This document shows, one piece after another, positions 53,977-63,904 of a stretch of 64,000 nucleotides of DNA. Location of the stretch: NCBI GenBank assembly GCA_016342355.1, contig JAEINP010000009.1, positions 55,261 through 119,260 on the forward strand, in the 5' to 3' direction. The stretch is from Desulfatibacillum sp. GTDB lineage: Bacteria > Desulfobacterota > Desulfobacteria > Desulfobacterales > Desulfatibacillaceae. A model generated the notes under the pieces. It did no database searches. It saw only the letters and a program-made list of their open reading frames with translations, and was not told where the DNA came from. The position numbers and the translations under genes were made by a program. How positions within the stretch are numbered: position 1 is the first letter of the stretch; the number at the start of each line of letters is the position of its first letter.

Positions 53977-55065
53977 ATGCTCAAGGACCATTTCATCACT
54001 TCGGACGGAAAACGGATTGACCTCATTCCCGGTTGGTTTGAACGGAAGATATCCTGGCCTTATGGCATCAAAAGCCTTCAGGAATTCGCGGACAAATGCT
54101 TTGACGGCACGCCTGACGCCTATCCCAAAGGGTACGGGTTCTTTATCAACAAGGTCGTGGTGTTCAACTATTTCAGGGAGGTGTTGAACGAATGCTTCCT
54201 GGGCCGTCAAAAATTTCCAATGGCCCTGGACATCGGCACAGGCCCTGCAATCCAGCCCAGGCTGTTAAAGGCCTCTGGCATGTGCGAGACGGCCTGGGGC
54301 ATTGACATTTTGGAGCGGGACAAGGAATTCACCGACGCAAACACCTTTGAATTCCTGGAAGAAATGAACCGCACCTACCGGTCCCGGGACAAGGCCAAGC
54401 AAAAGGAACTGGCAGCCATCGTTGACTTTTTAAACGCCCAGCTTGGCAACTGGTATCCCCTTCCCTTGCTTTCCACCATCTTTGACCCTTCCCGGCCCCA
54501 TGGCCTGGACAAATACGTGGTGGACGATTTCATGACCTGGGAGCCCCCGGGCGGGGAAACCTTCGACCTCATCACAGGCATTATGTGCATCGAGTACTTT
54601 GACGAACGCACCCTGCTTAAAAAAATCGAATCTTTGTTGAAACCGGGCGGAATCTTTTTTGTCATTGTGGATTACTGGCACGAAGTCTGCGGCGGGTCCA
54701 TGCAATTGCCCATGGACGCTCCCTGGCTCCATTGTCGGCTTACCCGGGAGGATTTAATCCGCTATTATAAGGAGATTCGGCCCGACCTGGCCCAGGCAGC
54801 CGAAAAATGCATCTACTTCGCCCGCAGCCATCTCACCCCGTACGATTATAATGATGCGGCCTTGGCCGCAGGCATGAAACTCATCGCCAGCCGAAGAGCC
54901 CTGTTGAACAACCAAAGCAACGCGGGTTCGGTGAACGCCAACGACGGAGGGATGTTTGAATATTTTTACGGGACCATCCTGCCACAGGCCAAAAAGGTGA
55001 ATCCCTATTTCAGCCCTCCGGATGCTTTTACCCAGTACCTGACACTGGTTTTCAGGAAGGATTAG
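53977..55065 (+). CDS. Class I SAM-dependent methyltransferase
   Basis: 362 residues from the ATG at 53977 (AAGGAG upstream). The SAM motif DIGTGPAIQPRLL lies near 79, the acidic loop WGIDILERD near 103 and the post-motif DLITGIMCIEYFDE near 196. The layout, with a long insert between strands and GGGMFEYFYGT-like C-terminus, resembles the NNMT/PNMT/TEMT amine methyltransferase group, although the substrate is unknown. It is monocistronic. Confidence 0.75.
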   Translation: MLKDHFITSDGKRIDLIPGWFERKISWPYGIKSLQEFADKCFDGTPDAYPKGYGFFINKVVVFNYFREVLNECFLGRQKFPMALDIGTGPAIQPRLLKASGMCETAWGIDILERDKEFTDANTFEFLEEMNRTYRSRDKAKQKELAAIVDFLNAQLGNWYPLPLLSTIFDPSRPHGLDKYVVDDFMTWEPPGGETFDLITGIMCIEYFDERTLLKKIESLLKPGGIFFVIVDYWHEVCGGSMQLPMDAPWLHCRLTREDLIRYYKEIRPDLAQAAEKCIYFARSHLTPYDYNDAALAAGMKLIASRRALLNNQSNAGSVNANDGGMFEYFYGTILPQAKKVNPYFSPPDAFTQYLTLVFRKD

Positions 55066-55126
55066 GATAAACCGTGCATTGAGAGAAGCAGGGCCAAAAG
55101 GACTTCGGTTTTTTAGGAATCCGGAA

Positions 55127-55942
55127 TCAGGTTTTTAAAAAACGGACAATGGACCGGGCAATGTCCCTAGCCAGTTTGTCCAACAGGGCCTCCTGGCTCG
55201 GGGAATCCGGCATGGCGCCCGTGAAGTCCAACAGCACGGCGGGAGCATCCGCCCCGGCGAGCACGGCAAAGGGATACCCCCCGGTACGCACCCTGTCCGC
55301 GCCCTGGCTCTTTCCCAATTCCTCACGAAGGATGGCGGACAGCTTGTGGCTTCCGGCTTTTTGGGAACTGGCAACGGACTCCCAGGACCTGGCTGTCAGC
55401 GCCCTGGATTCCTGGTTTTCCCGGCTCTGTTCAGTCAATGCCGGGATACGGGCCTCATAATAAGCAATCAGAACCTTTGGAGAACCTTGGTTTCCCCAGC
55501 CTGATCCGGCATGGAGGCTGATAAAAATTCGGGCTTGATTGTGGGCGGCCATCCCTGCCCGTTCATGGAGGGGCAGGCCATAGTCCCCGTCCCGTGTGAG
55601 GATCACCCGGCATCCCCCTTGGGCATCCAAAAGGGCGTATATTTTATTTGCCAGGGACAGGGTGGTTTGGCTTTCCCGGGTGTCTCCGGGGAGCAGAGCG
55701 CCGGGGTCCTGGCCTCCGTGTCCGGGGTCCAGGACCACCAAAGGGTCCTGTCCGGCATGAGCTGAAAGGCCGAACACCAGGATACAAGCAGCCAAAAGAA
55801 AAAAAATTATTGACCGGGGCCGATTTTTTTTGACAAAAATATAGCCTGTTGCCACGCGATTGACGACCGGGGAAGCTGTTTCCCTCCCCAAAAGGGCGTC
55901 AGGCCGGGGATGTGGTGAAAAACGGCAGGTTTTAATCTTCAC
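55127..55942 (-). CDS. N-acetylmuramoyl-L-alanine amidase-like protein, degenerate active site
   Basis: 271 residues starting at a GTG; the true start is uncertain because the signal helix (FFLLAACILVFGLSAHA) is about 40 residues in. Amidase_3 zinc ligands are present: DPGHGG, the Glu in TRES, and ISLHAG. The catalytic glutamate of PAVLVE-GF is replaced: the sequence reads PAVLLDF, with Asp. It is periplasmic. Reduced or absent peptidoglycan hydrolysis is possible. It is divergent from tRNA-Leu. Confidence 0.8.
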   Translation of the reverse strand: MKIKTCRFSPHPRPDALLGRETASPVVNRVATGYIFVKKNRPRSIIFFLLAACILVFGLSAHAGQDPLVVLDPGHGGQDPGALLPGDTRESQTTLSLANKIYALLDAQGGCRVILTRDGDYGLPLHERAGMAAHNQARIFISLHAGSGWGNQGSPKVLIAYYEARIPALTEQSRENQESRALTARSWESVASSQKAGSHKLSAILREELGKSQGADRVRTGGYPFAVLAGADAPAVLLDFTGAMPDSPSQEALLDKLARDIARSIVRFLKT

Positions 55943-56023
55943 TGGGCATAGTTCCTCAGCCTGTCATCCTGGGAGGACGGGCTTTATGGCGGGACAGGGG
56001 GCCTTGTATACGCCTGTTTATGC

Positions 56024-56053
56024 TTGACACTCTGTCCCGAATGGTATTAACAT
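56024..56053 (+). promoter_or_regulatory. Candidate sigma-70 promoter for tRNA-Leu
   Basis: Perfect -35 TTGACA at 56024-56029, with TAACAT at 56048 (18-bp spacer) as a modest -10. The tRNA begins 116 bp later. Confidence 0.45.
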
Positions 56054-56168
56054 TTTCTGATTGTGCTATCTCGTATGGGATGGTTCGCACCGATTCCATG
56101 CCAAAACAGGCACTTTTAACTAAACGCGTTGGCAGGTCCAAGTCAAGCTTTGGTCCGGCCCCCGATGT

Positions 56169-56255
56169 GCGAGAGTGGCGGAACTGGTAGACGCGCTGGA
56201 CTTAGGATCCAGTTCTGGAAACAGAGTGGGAGTTCAAGTCTCCCCCCTCGCACCA
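56169..56255 (+). tRNA. tRNA-Leu (UAG)
   Basis: An 87-nt class II tRNA with the long variable arm. The anticodon loop CTTAGGA reads TAG, the stem is CTGGA/TCCAG, the T-arm is GGGAG-TTCAAGT-CTCCC and CCA is encoded. An ORF starting at 56129 runs through it in frame with trigger factor and is not genuine coding there. Confidence 0.96.
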
Positions 56256-56356
56256 ACCATGCAATCAGGATCTTGCCGGCCCCCGGGGCGGCATTTATTT
56301 TTTGGTTTATAGGCGGTTGCCGGTTTTTTTCATGCCGGCCCAAGGAAAGGATCATT

Positions 56357-57673
56357 ATGCAAGTAACAGTTGAAGACCTGAGTTCAGTCAAAAAGGTCCT
56401 CCATGTGGAGGTTCCTGCCGAGGAAGTGAAAAAAGCCCTGGACTCCAGCTATGCCGAGCTGAAGAAAAAGGCCAAGGTCAAGGGCTTCCGCCCCGGAAAA
56501 ACCCCCAAATCCGTTTTGGAGCGTTTGTATAAAACGGACGTGGAAGCCGATGTTTCCGGCGAAATCATCAGCGACTCCTTTAGGGATGCCATCCTCCAGA
56601 CTGAGCTGAAAATCGTGGGCCCCCCGGATATCACTCCGCCCCCCATTGTTCCGGACGCTGTTTATGCTTACGACGCCACCGTGGAAATCTTCCCGGAACT
56701 GCCTGACCTGGATCTCAAGGGCATTGAATTGTCCAAAAACATGTACAAGGCCACAGACCAGGAAATCGACACACAAATTTCCATGATCCGCAAGAATATG
56801 GCCAGCCTGGAGACCGATGAGGAAGACAGGCCCGCCAAGGAAGAGGACTTTGTGCTGGTGGACTACGAAGGCATCTGCCCGGACGGCCAGCCCGATGAAC
56901 TGCGTTTTACCGAAAACTTTACCATGGAAGTGGGCACCGGCCGCATTCTAAAGGACTTCGACGACCAGGTTGTGGGCATGAAACGGGGTGAGGAAAAGGA
57001 TTTTGAGGTCACCTTTCCCGAGGAATATTTCAACAAGGAACTGGCTGGCAAACATGTAAAATTCCATGTGATGCTCAAGGAAATCCGTAAACAGATCCTG
57101 CCTGAACTGGACGACGACTTTGCCAGGGACCTGGGTGAATACACGTCCATGGAGCAGCTGAGGAACTCCATCCGGGACCATCTCCAGCAGGGATATGACC
57201 GCCGGGCTGAGCAGGAAACAGACGAGCAGGTTTACCAGGCCCTTTTGGGCAGGGTGGAGTTCGAAGTGCCTGAAACCCTGATCACCCATGAAGTTTCCGG
57301 CATGGTTTCGGAATCGGAAAGAGCCCTTTCCTACCGGGACATGACCATTGAAGACACAGGAACCACCAAGGAAGAATTGGAATCAAGATATCGCGAGCCT
57401 GCTGAGCAGCAGGTGCGCCGTTATCTTTTGCTGGACAAAATTGTGGAGCAGGAAAAGGTTGAACTCCCGGAAGAGGAGTTGGACGCCGCTTTCAAAGGCA
57501 TGGCCGAATCCCTGCGTCAACCTTTTGAAATGGTGAAAAAATATTATGCTTCCGATGCCGAGCAAATGAGCATGCTCAGGCATACCCTTTTGCAGAAGGA
57601 AGCCCTGAAGTACGTGAAAAACCTCAATGAAATCAAAGAGGTTGAGCTCGAACTTCAAAAAGAAGAAGAATAA
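56357..57673 (+). CDS. tig: Trigger factor
   Basis: 438 residues from MQVTVEDL at 56357, with AAAGGAT upstream. The N-terminal ribosome-binding domain has the GFRPGKTPKSV signature near 43. A central FKBP-type prolyl isomerase (about 160-245) has VLVDYEG and VGMKRGEEKDF. The C-terminal helical arms end with an acidic tail. It binds nascent chains at the ribosome exit tunnel. It heads the conserved tig-clpP-clpX-lon order, 148 bp before clpP. Confidence 0.96.
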   Translation: MQVTVEDLSSVKKVLHVEVPAEEVKKALDSSYAELKKKAKVKGFRPGKTPKSVLERLYKTDVEADVSGEIISDSFRDAILQTELKIVGPPDITPPPIVPDAVYAYDATVEIFPELPDLDLKGIELSKNMYKATDQEIDTQISMIRKNMASLETDEEDRPAKEEDFVLVDYEGICPDGQPDELRFTENFTMEVGTGRILKDFDDQVVGMKRGEEKDFEVTFPEEYFNKELAGKHVKFHVMLKEIRKQILPELDDDFARDLGEYTSMEQLRNSIRDHLQQGYDRRAEQETDEQVYQALLGRVEFEVPETLITHEVSGMVSESERALSYRDMTIEDTGTTKEELESRYREPAEQQVRRYLLLDKIVEQEKVELPEEELDAAFKGMAESLRQPFEMVKKYYASDAEQMSMLRHTLLQKEALKYVKNLNEIKEVELELQKEEE

Positions 57674-57697
57674 TCATAGCAAGATCCGTCCCCATAT

Positions 57698-57737
57698 GGC
57701 AGGCCCGGATATCCGGACCCCTGGCTCCGGGCCTGCC
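57698..57737 (+). other. Perfect hairpin between tig and clpP
   Basis: GGCAGGCCCGGA pairs with TCCGGGCCTGCC (12 of 12) across 16 bases. No T-run follows, so it is more likely an mRNA processing or stability element than a terminator. Confidence 0.6.
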
Positions 57738-57821
57738 ACTCCCGCTTGACGAAATCGTTTTTCGTTTCTATCTTCTCTTCCGAAACTGTTTTTTCCCAGG
57801 TCAACTCATAAAGGAGGATCC

Positions 57822-58430
57822 ATGACCACCATACCTTATGTTATAGAGCAAAGCAGCAGAGGGGAGAGAATGTACGATATTTACTCCCGTTTGCTCAAAG
57901 ACAGGATCATCTTTTTGGGCTCGGAGATCAATGACCAAGTGGCCAATGTCATGATCGCCCAATTGCTGTTCCTGGAATCGGACGACCCGGACAAGGACAT
58001 CAATTTCTATATCAACTCCCCCGGGGGAAGTGTGACCGCAGGCATGGCCATTTATGATGCCATGGCCTACATCAAACCGGAAATCGCCACGGTGTGTATT
58101 GGCCAGGCAGCCAGCATGGGCGCCGTACTCCTGGCAGCGGGCAACAAGGGCAAACGCTATTCCCTGCCCAACTCCCGCATATTGATCCACCAGCCCATGG
58201 GCGGTTTTCAGGGGCAGGCCTCCGATATTGCCATCCAGGCCAAGGAAATCCTTCGCATGAAGGAAACCCTTAACCAAATCCTGGCAAACCATACGGGCAA
58301 ACCCCTGGAGCAACTCCAGAATGATACGGATCGGGACTATTTCATGAGCGCCACGGAAGCCCGGGAATACGGTCTTATCGACCATGTGTTCCAGAACCGG
58401 GATGACCTGGCCTCCCTGGAAGCAAAATGA
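57822..58430 (+). CDS. clpP: ATP-dependent Clp protease proteolytic subunit
   Basis: 202 residues. Catalytic triad: Ser in GQAASMGA, His in [10 protein letters not shown] and Asp in [18 protein letters not shown] precedes the ATG. It forms the tetradecameric peptidase driven by ClpX (adjacent) or ClpA. Confidence 0.97.
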   Translation: MTTIPYVIEQSSRGERMYDIYSRLLKDRIIFLGSEINDQVANVMIAQLLFLESDDPDKDINFYINSPGGSVTAGMAIYDAMAYIKPEIATVCIGQAASMGAVLLAAGNKGKRYSLPNSRILIHQPMGGFQGQASDIAIQAKEILRMKETLNQILANHTGKPLEQLQNDTDRDYFMSATEAREYGLIDHVFQNRDDLASLEAK

Positions 58431-58624
58431 GCATCGGGATTTAATTGGGACCAATCCCTGTCTTGAGCGGGGATTGGCGCCAGGATTGCATGATTCATTA
58501 TTGTGGATTTTCTTCTTGGTCTTCTTGCCAAGAAGCCAAAGCATGGCTATACTAAAATTTAGAATTTTCCGAAGTCTAAAAACATCGGAAATTACGAAAA
58601 AAACTTATTGGAGATTAGAAAAAC

Positions 58625-59875
58625 ATGAGCAAAAAAGGCGAGTCCTCGGACCATCTGCGCTGCTCCTTTTGCGGTAAAAACCAGGATGAGGTGAAAAAAC
58701 TCATTGCTGGTCCCGCTGTGTATATCTGCGATGAGTGCATTGAGTTGTGCAACGAGATCATTGCCGAGGAAACCGAAAAAGGGACCGTGGATTCCGAAGT
58801 GCAGGACATCCCCAACCCCAAGGAAATCAAGGCCCTGCTGGATGAATATGTCATCGAGCAAGACCATGCCAAAAAAGTTCTTTCCGTAGCGGTCTATAAC
58901 CACTACAAACGCCTTGATACCGCCTTTGACTCCAAGGATGTGGATATCCAGAAGAGCAACGTTTTGCTCATCGGCCCCACAGGAAGCGGCAAAACCCTCC
59001 TGGCCCAAACCCTGGCCAGATTCCTGGACGTGCCTTTTACCATTGCCGACGCCACAGCCCTTACCGAGGCCGGATACGTGGGCGAGGACGTGGAAAACAT
59101 CATCCTCGCCCTGCTCCAGAACGCCGACTATGACGTGGAACGGGCCAAACGGGGCATTGTGTACATTGACGAAATCGACAAGATCGCCCGCAAGTCCGAC
59201 AATCCCTCCATCACCCGGGACGTTTCCGGCGAGGGGGTCCAGCAGGCTTTGTTGAAAATCGTGGAAGGCACCACGGCCAGTGTGCCTCCCAAGGGAGGGC
59301 GCAAACATCCCCAACAGGATTTTGTCAAGGTGGATACCTCCAATATCCTGTTCATCTGCGGCGGCGCTTTCAACGGATTGGCGGAAATCATTCAACGCCG
59401 CCACGGGGAAAAAGTCATGGGCTTTGGCGCCAAAATCCAAAGCAACACAGACATGAAAATCGGGGATTTGCTCATCCAAACCCGGCCGGAAGACCTGTTG
59501 AAGTTTGGACTTATTCCCGAATTTGTGGGCAGGCTGCCCGTCATCGCCTCTTTGGGCGAGTTGGGAGAAAGCAGCCTTGTCAGAATTTTGACAGAGCCCA
59601 AAAACGCTTTGGTCAAACAATTCCAGAAACTCTTTGAAATGGAAGGGGTTAAACTCCGGTTTACCGACAGCGCCCTTTCCGCCATTGCCAAGGGAGCCTT
59701 GGATCGTAAGTCGGGCGCCAGGGGCCTGCGTGCCATCGTGGAAAAGGCCATGCTGGATATCATGTTCGAAATCCCTTCCATGGATAATGTCAAGGAATGT
59801 GTCATTGGTGAAGAGGTGGTTATTCATAACGAAGACCCCATCCTTCTTTTCGAACCCAGTAAAAAGAAAGCCTGA
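58625..59875 (+). CDS. clpX: ATP-dependent Clp protease ATP-binding subunit
   Basis: 416 residues. N-terminal zinc finger with CSFC and CDECIELC; Walker A GPTGSGKT near 120; Walker B VYIDEID near 183. The ClpP-docking loop reads MGFGAKI instead of IGFGA, which keeps the central GF. Sensor-2 region is SGARGLRAI. It unfolds substrates for ClpP, encoded 194 bp upstream. Confidence 0.97.
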   Translation: MSKKGESSDHLRCSFCGKNQDEVKKLIAGPAVYICDECIELCNEIIAEETEKGTVDSEVQDIPNPKEIKALLDEYVIEQDHAKKVLSVAVYNHYKRLDTAFDSKDVDIQKSNVLLIGPTGSGKTLLAQTLARFLDVPFTIADATALTEAGYVGEDVENIILALLQNADYDVERAKRGIVYIDEIDKIARKSDNPSITRDVSGEGVQQALLKIVEGTTASVPPKGGRKHPQQDFVKVDTSNILFICGGAFNGLAEIIQRRHGEKVMGFGAKIQSNTDMKIGDLLIQTRPEDLLKFGLIPEFVGRLPVIASLGELGESSLVRILTEPKNALVKQFQKLFEMEGVKLRFTDSALSAIAKGALDRKSGARGLRAIVEKAMLDIMFEIPSMDNVKECVIGEEVVIHNEDPILLFEPSKKKA

Positions 59876-59896
59876 CATCACTGACGGAATAAATAT

Positions 59897-62347
59897 ATGT
59901 TCAGCATATCCAAGCTCAAAAAGAGCCAGGAAGATGAAGGAGTGCCCCGCATGAATCTTCCCCTATTGCCCCTAAGGGACATCGTTGTGTTCCCTCATAT
60001 GGTGGTGCCCCTTTTCGTGGGTCGGGACCAATCCATCAACGCCTTGTCCGAAGCCATGGCCAAGGATAAAAGCGTTTTCCTTGTGACTCAGAAAAGCGCT
60101 TCCGTGGATAATCCTGCCGAAAAAGACGTGAACGTCATAGGAACCATTGGCACGGTCCTCCAATTGCTGCGCCTACCCGACGGAACCGTAAAGGCTCTGG
60201 TGGAAGGCAAGTCCCGTGCTGTTATCCGGGATTTCCTCCGCTCGGAAAGCCATTTCAGGGTGGAAGTGGAACCATTGGTGGAACCCGAAGTCTCGGGAAC
60301 CGAAGCCGAGGCCATGGTGCGGACCATTCTCCAGACTTTCAAGTCCTACACCAAGGTCAATAAAAATATACCCAAAGACCTGATGAACAGCCTCAAGGCC
60401 ATCACGGACCCGTCCCAATTGGCCGATACCGTGGCCTCTCATTTCCAGTTCAAGATCGAGGATAAACAAAGCCTTCTGGAAGCCGTGTCGCCCATTGAAC
60501 GGCTCACCCTGCTTCTCCAGTTCATGAAAACCGAGATCGCCATCAATGAGATGGAATTCAAGATCAAGGGCCGGGTCAAAACCCAGATGGAAAAGACCCA
60601 AAGGCAATACTACCTCAATGAACAAATGCGGGCCATCCGCAAGGAAATGGGCGCGGACGACGACCAGACCGGGGAAATGGACGAACTGGAAAAGCGCATC
60701 AAACGGAAACGCATGCCCAAGGAGGCTGCCAACCGAGTGCGCCAGGAGTTTAAGAAGCTCAAGCTCATGAGTCCCATGTCCGCCGAAGCCACTGTGGTAA
60801 GAAACTACGTGGATTGGTTCCTGGCCCTGCCTTGGTACGACCACTCCAAGGTCCGTACTGATGTGACCGAAGCAGAGAATATTCTCAATGAGGACCATTA
60901 CGGCCTGGAAAAACCCAAGGAACGCATCCTGGAATATTTGGCGGTCCAGGCCCTGGTAAAAAAAATGCGGGGTCCCATCCTGTGTCTGGTAGGCCCTCCC
61001 GGCGTGGGCAAGACCTCCCTGGCCAAGTCCGTGGCCCGGGCCACCAACCGTAAATTTGTGCGTCTGTCTTTGGGCGGCGTACGGGACGAAGCGGAAATCC
61101 GGGGGCACAGGCGCACCTATATCGGAGCACTGCCCGGCAAGATCATCCAGTCCCTTAAGAAGGTGGGGGTGAATAACCCCGTGTTCTGCCTGGACGAAGT
61201 GGACAAAATGAGCATGGACTTCCGGGGAGATCCCTCGGCAGCCCTGCTGGAAGTCCTGGACCCTGAACAGAACTACTCCTTTAATGACCATTATATGGAC
61301 GTGGATTGCGACCTCTCGGACATCATGTTCATCACCACGGCCAACACATTGCCGGATATCCCCCTGCCCCTCCAGGACAGAATGGAAATCATCCGCATAC
61401 CCGGATATACGGAACTGGAAAAATTCCACATTGCCCGGGGCTTCCTGGTCCCCAAGCAGTTGACAACAAACGGACTGGATCCTGAAAAGGTCCTGTTTTC
61501 CGACAACGCCATCTACACAATCATACGCGGGTACACGCGGGAAGCCGGAGTCCGGAACCTGGAGCGGGAAATCGCCTCCATATGCCGCAAGGTGGCCCGG
61601 ATCATCGTCAAGGATCAGCCCGAAGGGGTGTTGCGTGTAACCTCCCAGAGCGTCCTCAAACACTTGGGGCCGGAGAGGTTCAGACACGGACAGATCGAAG
61701 AGGAAGACCGCATAGGCTTGGTCACAGGCTTGGCCTGGACCCAGGTGGGCGGCGAGATCCTCTCCGTCGAAACCGTCACCATGCCGGGCAAGGGAGAACT
61801 CATTGTTACCGGGAAGCTGGGCGACGTCATGAAGGAGTCTGCCCGGGCTGCTGTCAGCTACATGCGGTCCCGTACGCCCAGGTTGGGAATTGATTCGGAA
61901 TTCCACAAAAAACTGGATATCCATATCCATATCCCGGAAGGCGCCATCCCCAAGGACGGCCCCAGCGCCGGGATCACCATGTGCACCTCCATCGTGAGTG
62001 CACTTACGGGCAGGAAGGTAAGACGCGACCTGGCCATGACCGGAGAGATCACCCTCAGGGGCCGGATTTTGCCCATAGGCGGACTCAAGGAGAAAATCCT
62101 GGCGGCCCACCGGGCAGGCATCAAGGCCATCCTGATCCCGGAGGAAAACGAGAAGGATCTGGCTGATATTCCGGCCCGGGTTTTGAAGGCTGTAAAGGTA
62201 TTTCCCGTTGGCCATATGGACCAGGTCCTGGAACATGCCCTCATCCTCAAGGAGGGGGAAACCCTGTTCAAGGAAGAGGAAGAAATCCCCATAGGATGCG
62301 TCATGCCCAACGGGGTTAAAAATCAGCCTGAAATGCAGATAAACTAA
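59897..62347 (+). CDS. lon: ATP-dependent protease Lon
   Basis: 816 residues. N-terminal substrate domain ([15 protein letters not shown]), AAA+ module with Walker [10 protein letters not shown] near 364 and Walker [10 protein letters not shown], and a C-terminal protease with the Ser in PKDGPSAGI (about 690) and the Lys in [10 protein letters not shown]. An alternative start at 59951 has a better ribosome site (AAGGAG), but would leave only two residues before the conserved LPLLPLRD, so I keep the longer start. It follows clpX after 21 bp. Confidence 0.95.
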   Translation: MFSISKLKKSQEDEGVPRMNLPLLPLRDIVVFPHMVVPLFVGRDQSINALSEAMAKDKSVFLVTQKSASVDNPAEKDVNVIGTIGTVLQLLRLPDGTVKALVEGKSRAVIRDFLRSESHFRVEVEPLVEPEVSGTEAEAMVRTILQTFKSYTKVNKNIPKDLMNSLKAITDPSQLADTVASHFQFKIEDKQSLLEAVSPIERLTLLLQFMKTEIAINEMEFKIKGRVKTQMEKTQRQYYLNEQMRAIRKEMGADDDQTGEMDELEKRIKRKRMPKEAANRVRQEFKKLKLMSPMSAEATVVRNYVDWFLALPWYDHSKVRTDVTEAENILNEDHYGLEKPKERILEYLAVQALVKKMRGPILCLVGPPGVGKTSLAKSVARATNRKFVRLSLGGVRDEAEIRGHRRTYIGALPGKIIQSLKKVGVNNPVFCLDEVDKMSMDFRGDPSAALLEVLDPEQNYSFNDHYMDVDCDLSDIMFITTANTLPDIPLPLQDRMEIIRIPGYTELEKFHIARGFLVPKQLTTNGLDPEKVLFSDNAIYTIIRGYTREAGVRNLEREIASICRKVARIIVKDQPEGVLRVTSQSVLKHLGPERFRHGQIEEEDRIGLVTGLAWTQVGGEILSVETVTMPGKGELIVTGKLGDVMKESARAAVSYMRSRTPRLGIDSEFHKKLDIHIHIPEGAIPKDGPSAGITMCTSIVSALTGRKVRRDLAMTGEITLRGRILPIGGLKEKILAAHRAGIKAILIPEENEKDLADIPARVLKAVKVFPVGHMDQVLEHALILKEGETLFKEEEEIPIGCVMPNGVKNQPEMQIN

Positions 62348-62438
62348 GCCTTTGTGGTACTTAGCACAGGCTCTGCTGCAAGAAGAAAAAAGGCTCCAAC
62401 AAAGTGAAAAAAAAAGTGCTGCCGGGTTATTTAATTGC

Positions 62439-62467
62439 TTGACAGACCAAGGCGGAATTGATACTTA
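62439..62467 (+). promoter_or_regulatory. Candidate sigma-70 promoter for the tRNA-Val/tRNA-Asp pair
   Basis: TTGACA at 62439-62444. The -10 is ambiguous: GATACT (15-bp spacer) or TACTTA (17 bp). The tRNA-Val gene starts about 77 bp later. Confidence 0.45.
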
Positions 62468-62543
62468 ACACACGCCTTTAGCGAGGGTTTCACCTGGATC
62501 GAAACAGCAACAAAGAAACCCGGTTTAGTAGCTTTCAATGCTC

Positions 62544-62619
62544 GGGCGGGTAGCTCAGTTGGGAGAGCACCGGCCTTACAAGCCGGGGGTCACAGGTTCA
62601 AGCCCTGTTCCGCCTACCA
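62544..62619 (+). tRNA. tRNA-Val (UAC)
   Basis: Cloverleaf with acceptor GGGCGGG/TCCGCCT (G-U at both ends), anticodon loop CTTACAA (TAC) within CCGGC/GCCGG, T-arm ACAGG-TTCAAGC-CCTGT and an encoded CCA. One base separates it from tRNA-Asp. Confidence 0.95.
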
Positions 62620-62620
62620 C

Positions 62621-62699
62621 GGGGGCGTAGTTCAGCTTTGGTTAGAACGCCGGCCTGTCAAGCCGGAGGTCGCGAGTTCAAGTCTCGTCGCTCCCGCCA
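62621..62699 (+). tRNA. tRNA-Asp (GUC)
   Basis: Cloverleaf with acceptor GGGGGCG/CGCTCCC, anticodon loop CTGTCAA (GTC) within CCGGC/GCCGG, T-arm GCGAG-TTCAAGT-CTCGT and an encoded CCA. The D-arm is slightly long. Its 3' end lies 11 bp from the integrase gene and is the probable attachment site. Confidence 0.95.
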
Positions 62700-62710
62700 T
62701 AAATTGTTAA

Positions 62711-63904
62711 TCATTTCACGGCCTTGGTCTTTTGACCCGGGCCGTAAATGTTTGACACATGTTTGACACCACGGGCCAGCCTGAAAATTTCCTTTTTTGT
62801 TTCCATATCCGGCTGGAAATACCGGCTAAAAGCGGTATTGGTGGAATGCTCAGTCGCCTTCTTGATATCTTCCGGGGTGGCATGCTCACCCATAGCGGTC
62901 ACGGACGAATGGCGACACCCTCCATAAAGATCAACGTCATAGATTTTGAGGTTGGCGCAGGCCTTTTTCCACCACTTGTAGAGAATGCGCAGCCCAAAAC
63001 CATGCCCCACCTTGGCCCCGTGGAACTCACTTTCTTCGTGGCGGAAAAGGTGCTGGTCGGGAAAGCCCTTTGGCATGGCCTTGATAGCGTCAATATCCTC
63101 CTGTAACAAAGGGATGTGCTTGGACCGGCCCCTATTCTTGGACGCCCTTGGTATGGTAAGCCGACCGCTGTTCAGATCCACGTCACGCTCTTTGATATTT
63201 CGGATATCCACAGGGCGAAGGTCCACATAGGTGGTCATGAATAAAAAGGCCAAGTGGATGCGTGGGTTGTGCGGCGTTATGCGTTCTATTTCCTCCAAGA
63301 TAGCCTGTTGGGTCTCCTTGTTCACGATATTCCGCCAGCCCAATTCGAAACTCATTTCGGGCAGGGCCGGACATTCGTCTTGCCTAATGGTTTTGGTGGC
63401 CACCAGCCAAGTGAAAAATTGGTTTAGGCAGGATTTGCAGTCGTGCCTGCTCTTTGAGGACAGCCCGGCCTCTGACAGGTGGACCTTTAAAAAATATTCA
63501 AGGTCAATGGCCTGGATCTCTTTAATATTTGCGTTCCCGAATTTGGCAACGGCCTTGCCGATATACCGTGTCAGATTAGCCAGGGTGGACGGTTTGACCT
63601 CGGTTGCCTTGATTTTCAGCCACTTTTGGGACAGGGTGTCCAGCCCGAGCGGAGTACCGGCGCAGTAGTCCCGTTTGTCAAATGTTCCACGGTATGTCTC
63701 GTACCGGACGCCGTTTAGAAAGTTTTCGGCAAGCTCGTAGGTCGGGAATCGCTTCATAATGTCCCGGCCAAAGGAAACTCTGAAACGCTCGGTAGCGACC
63801 ACTTTGGGGTGCTTCTTGCAAAAGCACCCGCGCCTATTTGCATCGTTGACCATTTTCCCGTTACATACCGGGCACTTCTGGTCAGTGTAAATGTTGCCCG
63901 TCAT
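62711..63904 (-). CDS. int: Tyrosine recombinase / integrase
   Basis: 397 residues from the ATG at 63904 (GGAGG seven bases upstream; the longer frame to 63991 is rejected). An N-terminal zinc ribbon (CPVCNGK...CFCKKHP) precedes a SAM-like DNA-binding domain and the catalytic domain. The latter shows DLRPVDIRNI (first Arg), CRHSSVTAMG (Arg box), TEHSTNTAFSRYF (His and the nucleophilic Tyr). It faces the 3' end of tRNA-Asp, the standard arrangement of a prophage or island integrase. The element should extend past base 64000. Confidence 0.92.
   Translation of the reverse strand: MTGNIYTDQKCPVCNGKMVNDANRRGCFCKKHPKVVATERFRVSFGRDIMKRFPTYELAENFLNGVRYETYRGTFDKRDYCAGTPLGLDTLSQKWLKIKATEVKPSTLANLTRYIGKAVAKFGNANIKEIQAIDLEYFLKVHLSEAGLSSKSRHDCKSCLNQFFTWLVATKTIRQDECPALPEMSFELGWRNIVNKETQQAILEEIERITPHNPRIHLAFLFMTTYVDLRPVDIRNIKERDVDLNSGRLTIPRASKNRGRSKHIPLLQEDIDAIKAMPKGFPDQHLFRHEESEFHGAKVGHGFGLRILYKWWKKACANLKIYDVDLYGGCRHSSVTAMGEHATPEDIKKATEHSTNTAFSRYFQPDMETKKEIFRLARGVKHVSNIYGPGQKTKAVK

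Noticed and set aside
56129..56356. N-terminal extension of trigger factor through the tRNA-Leu gene
   Set aside because: It translates a tRNA; the canonical trigger factor start is at 56357.
60173..62236. 687-codon minus-strand ORF
   Set aside because: Antisense shadow of lon.
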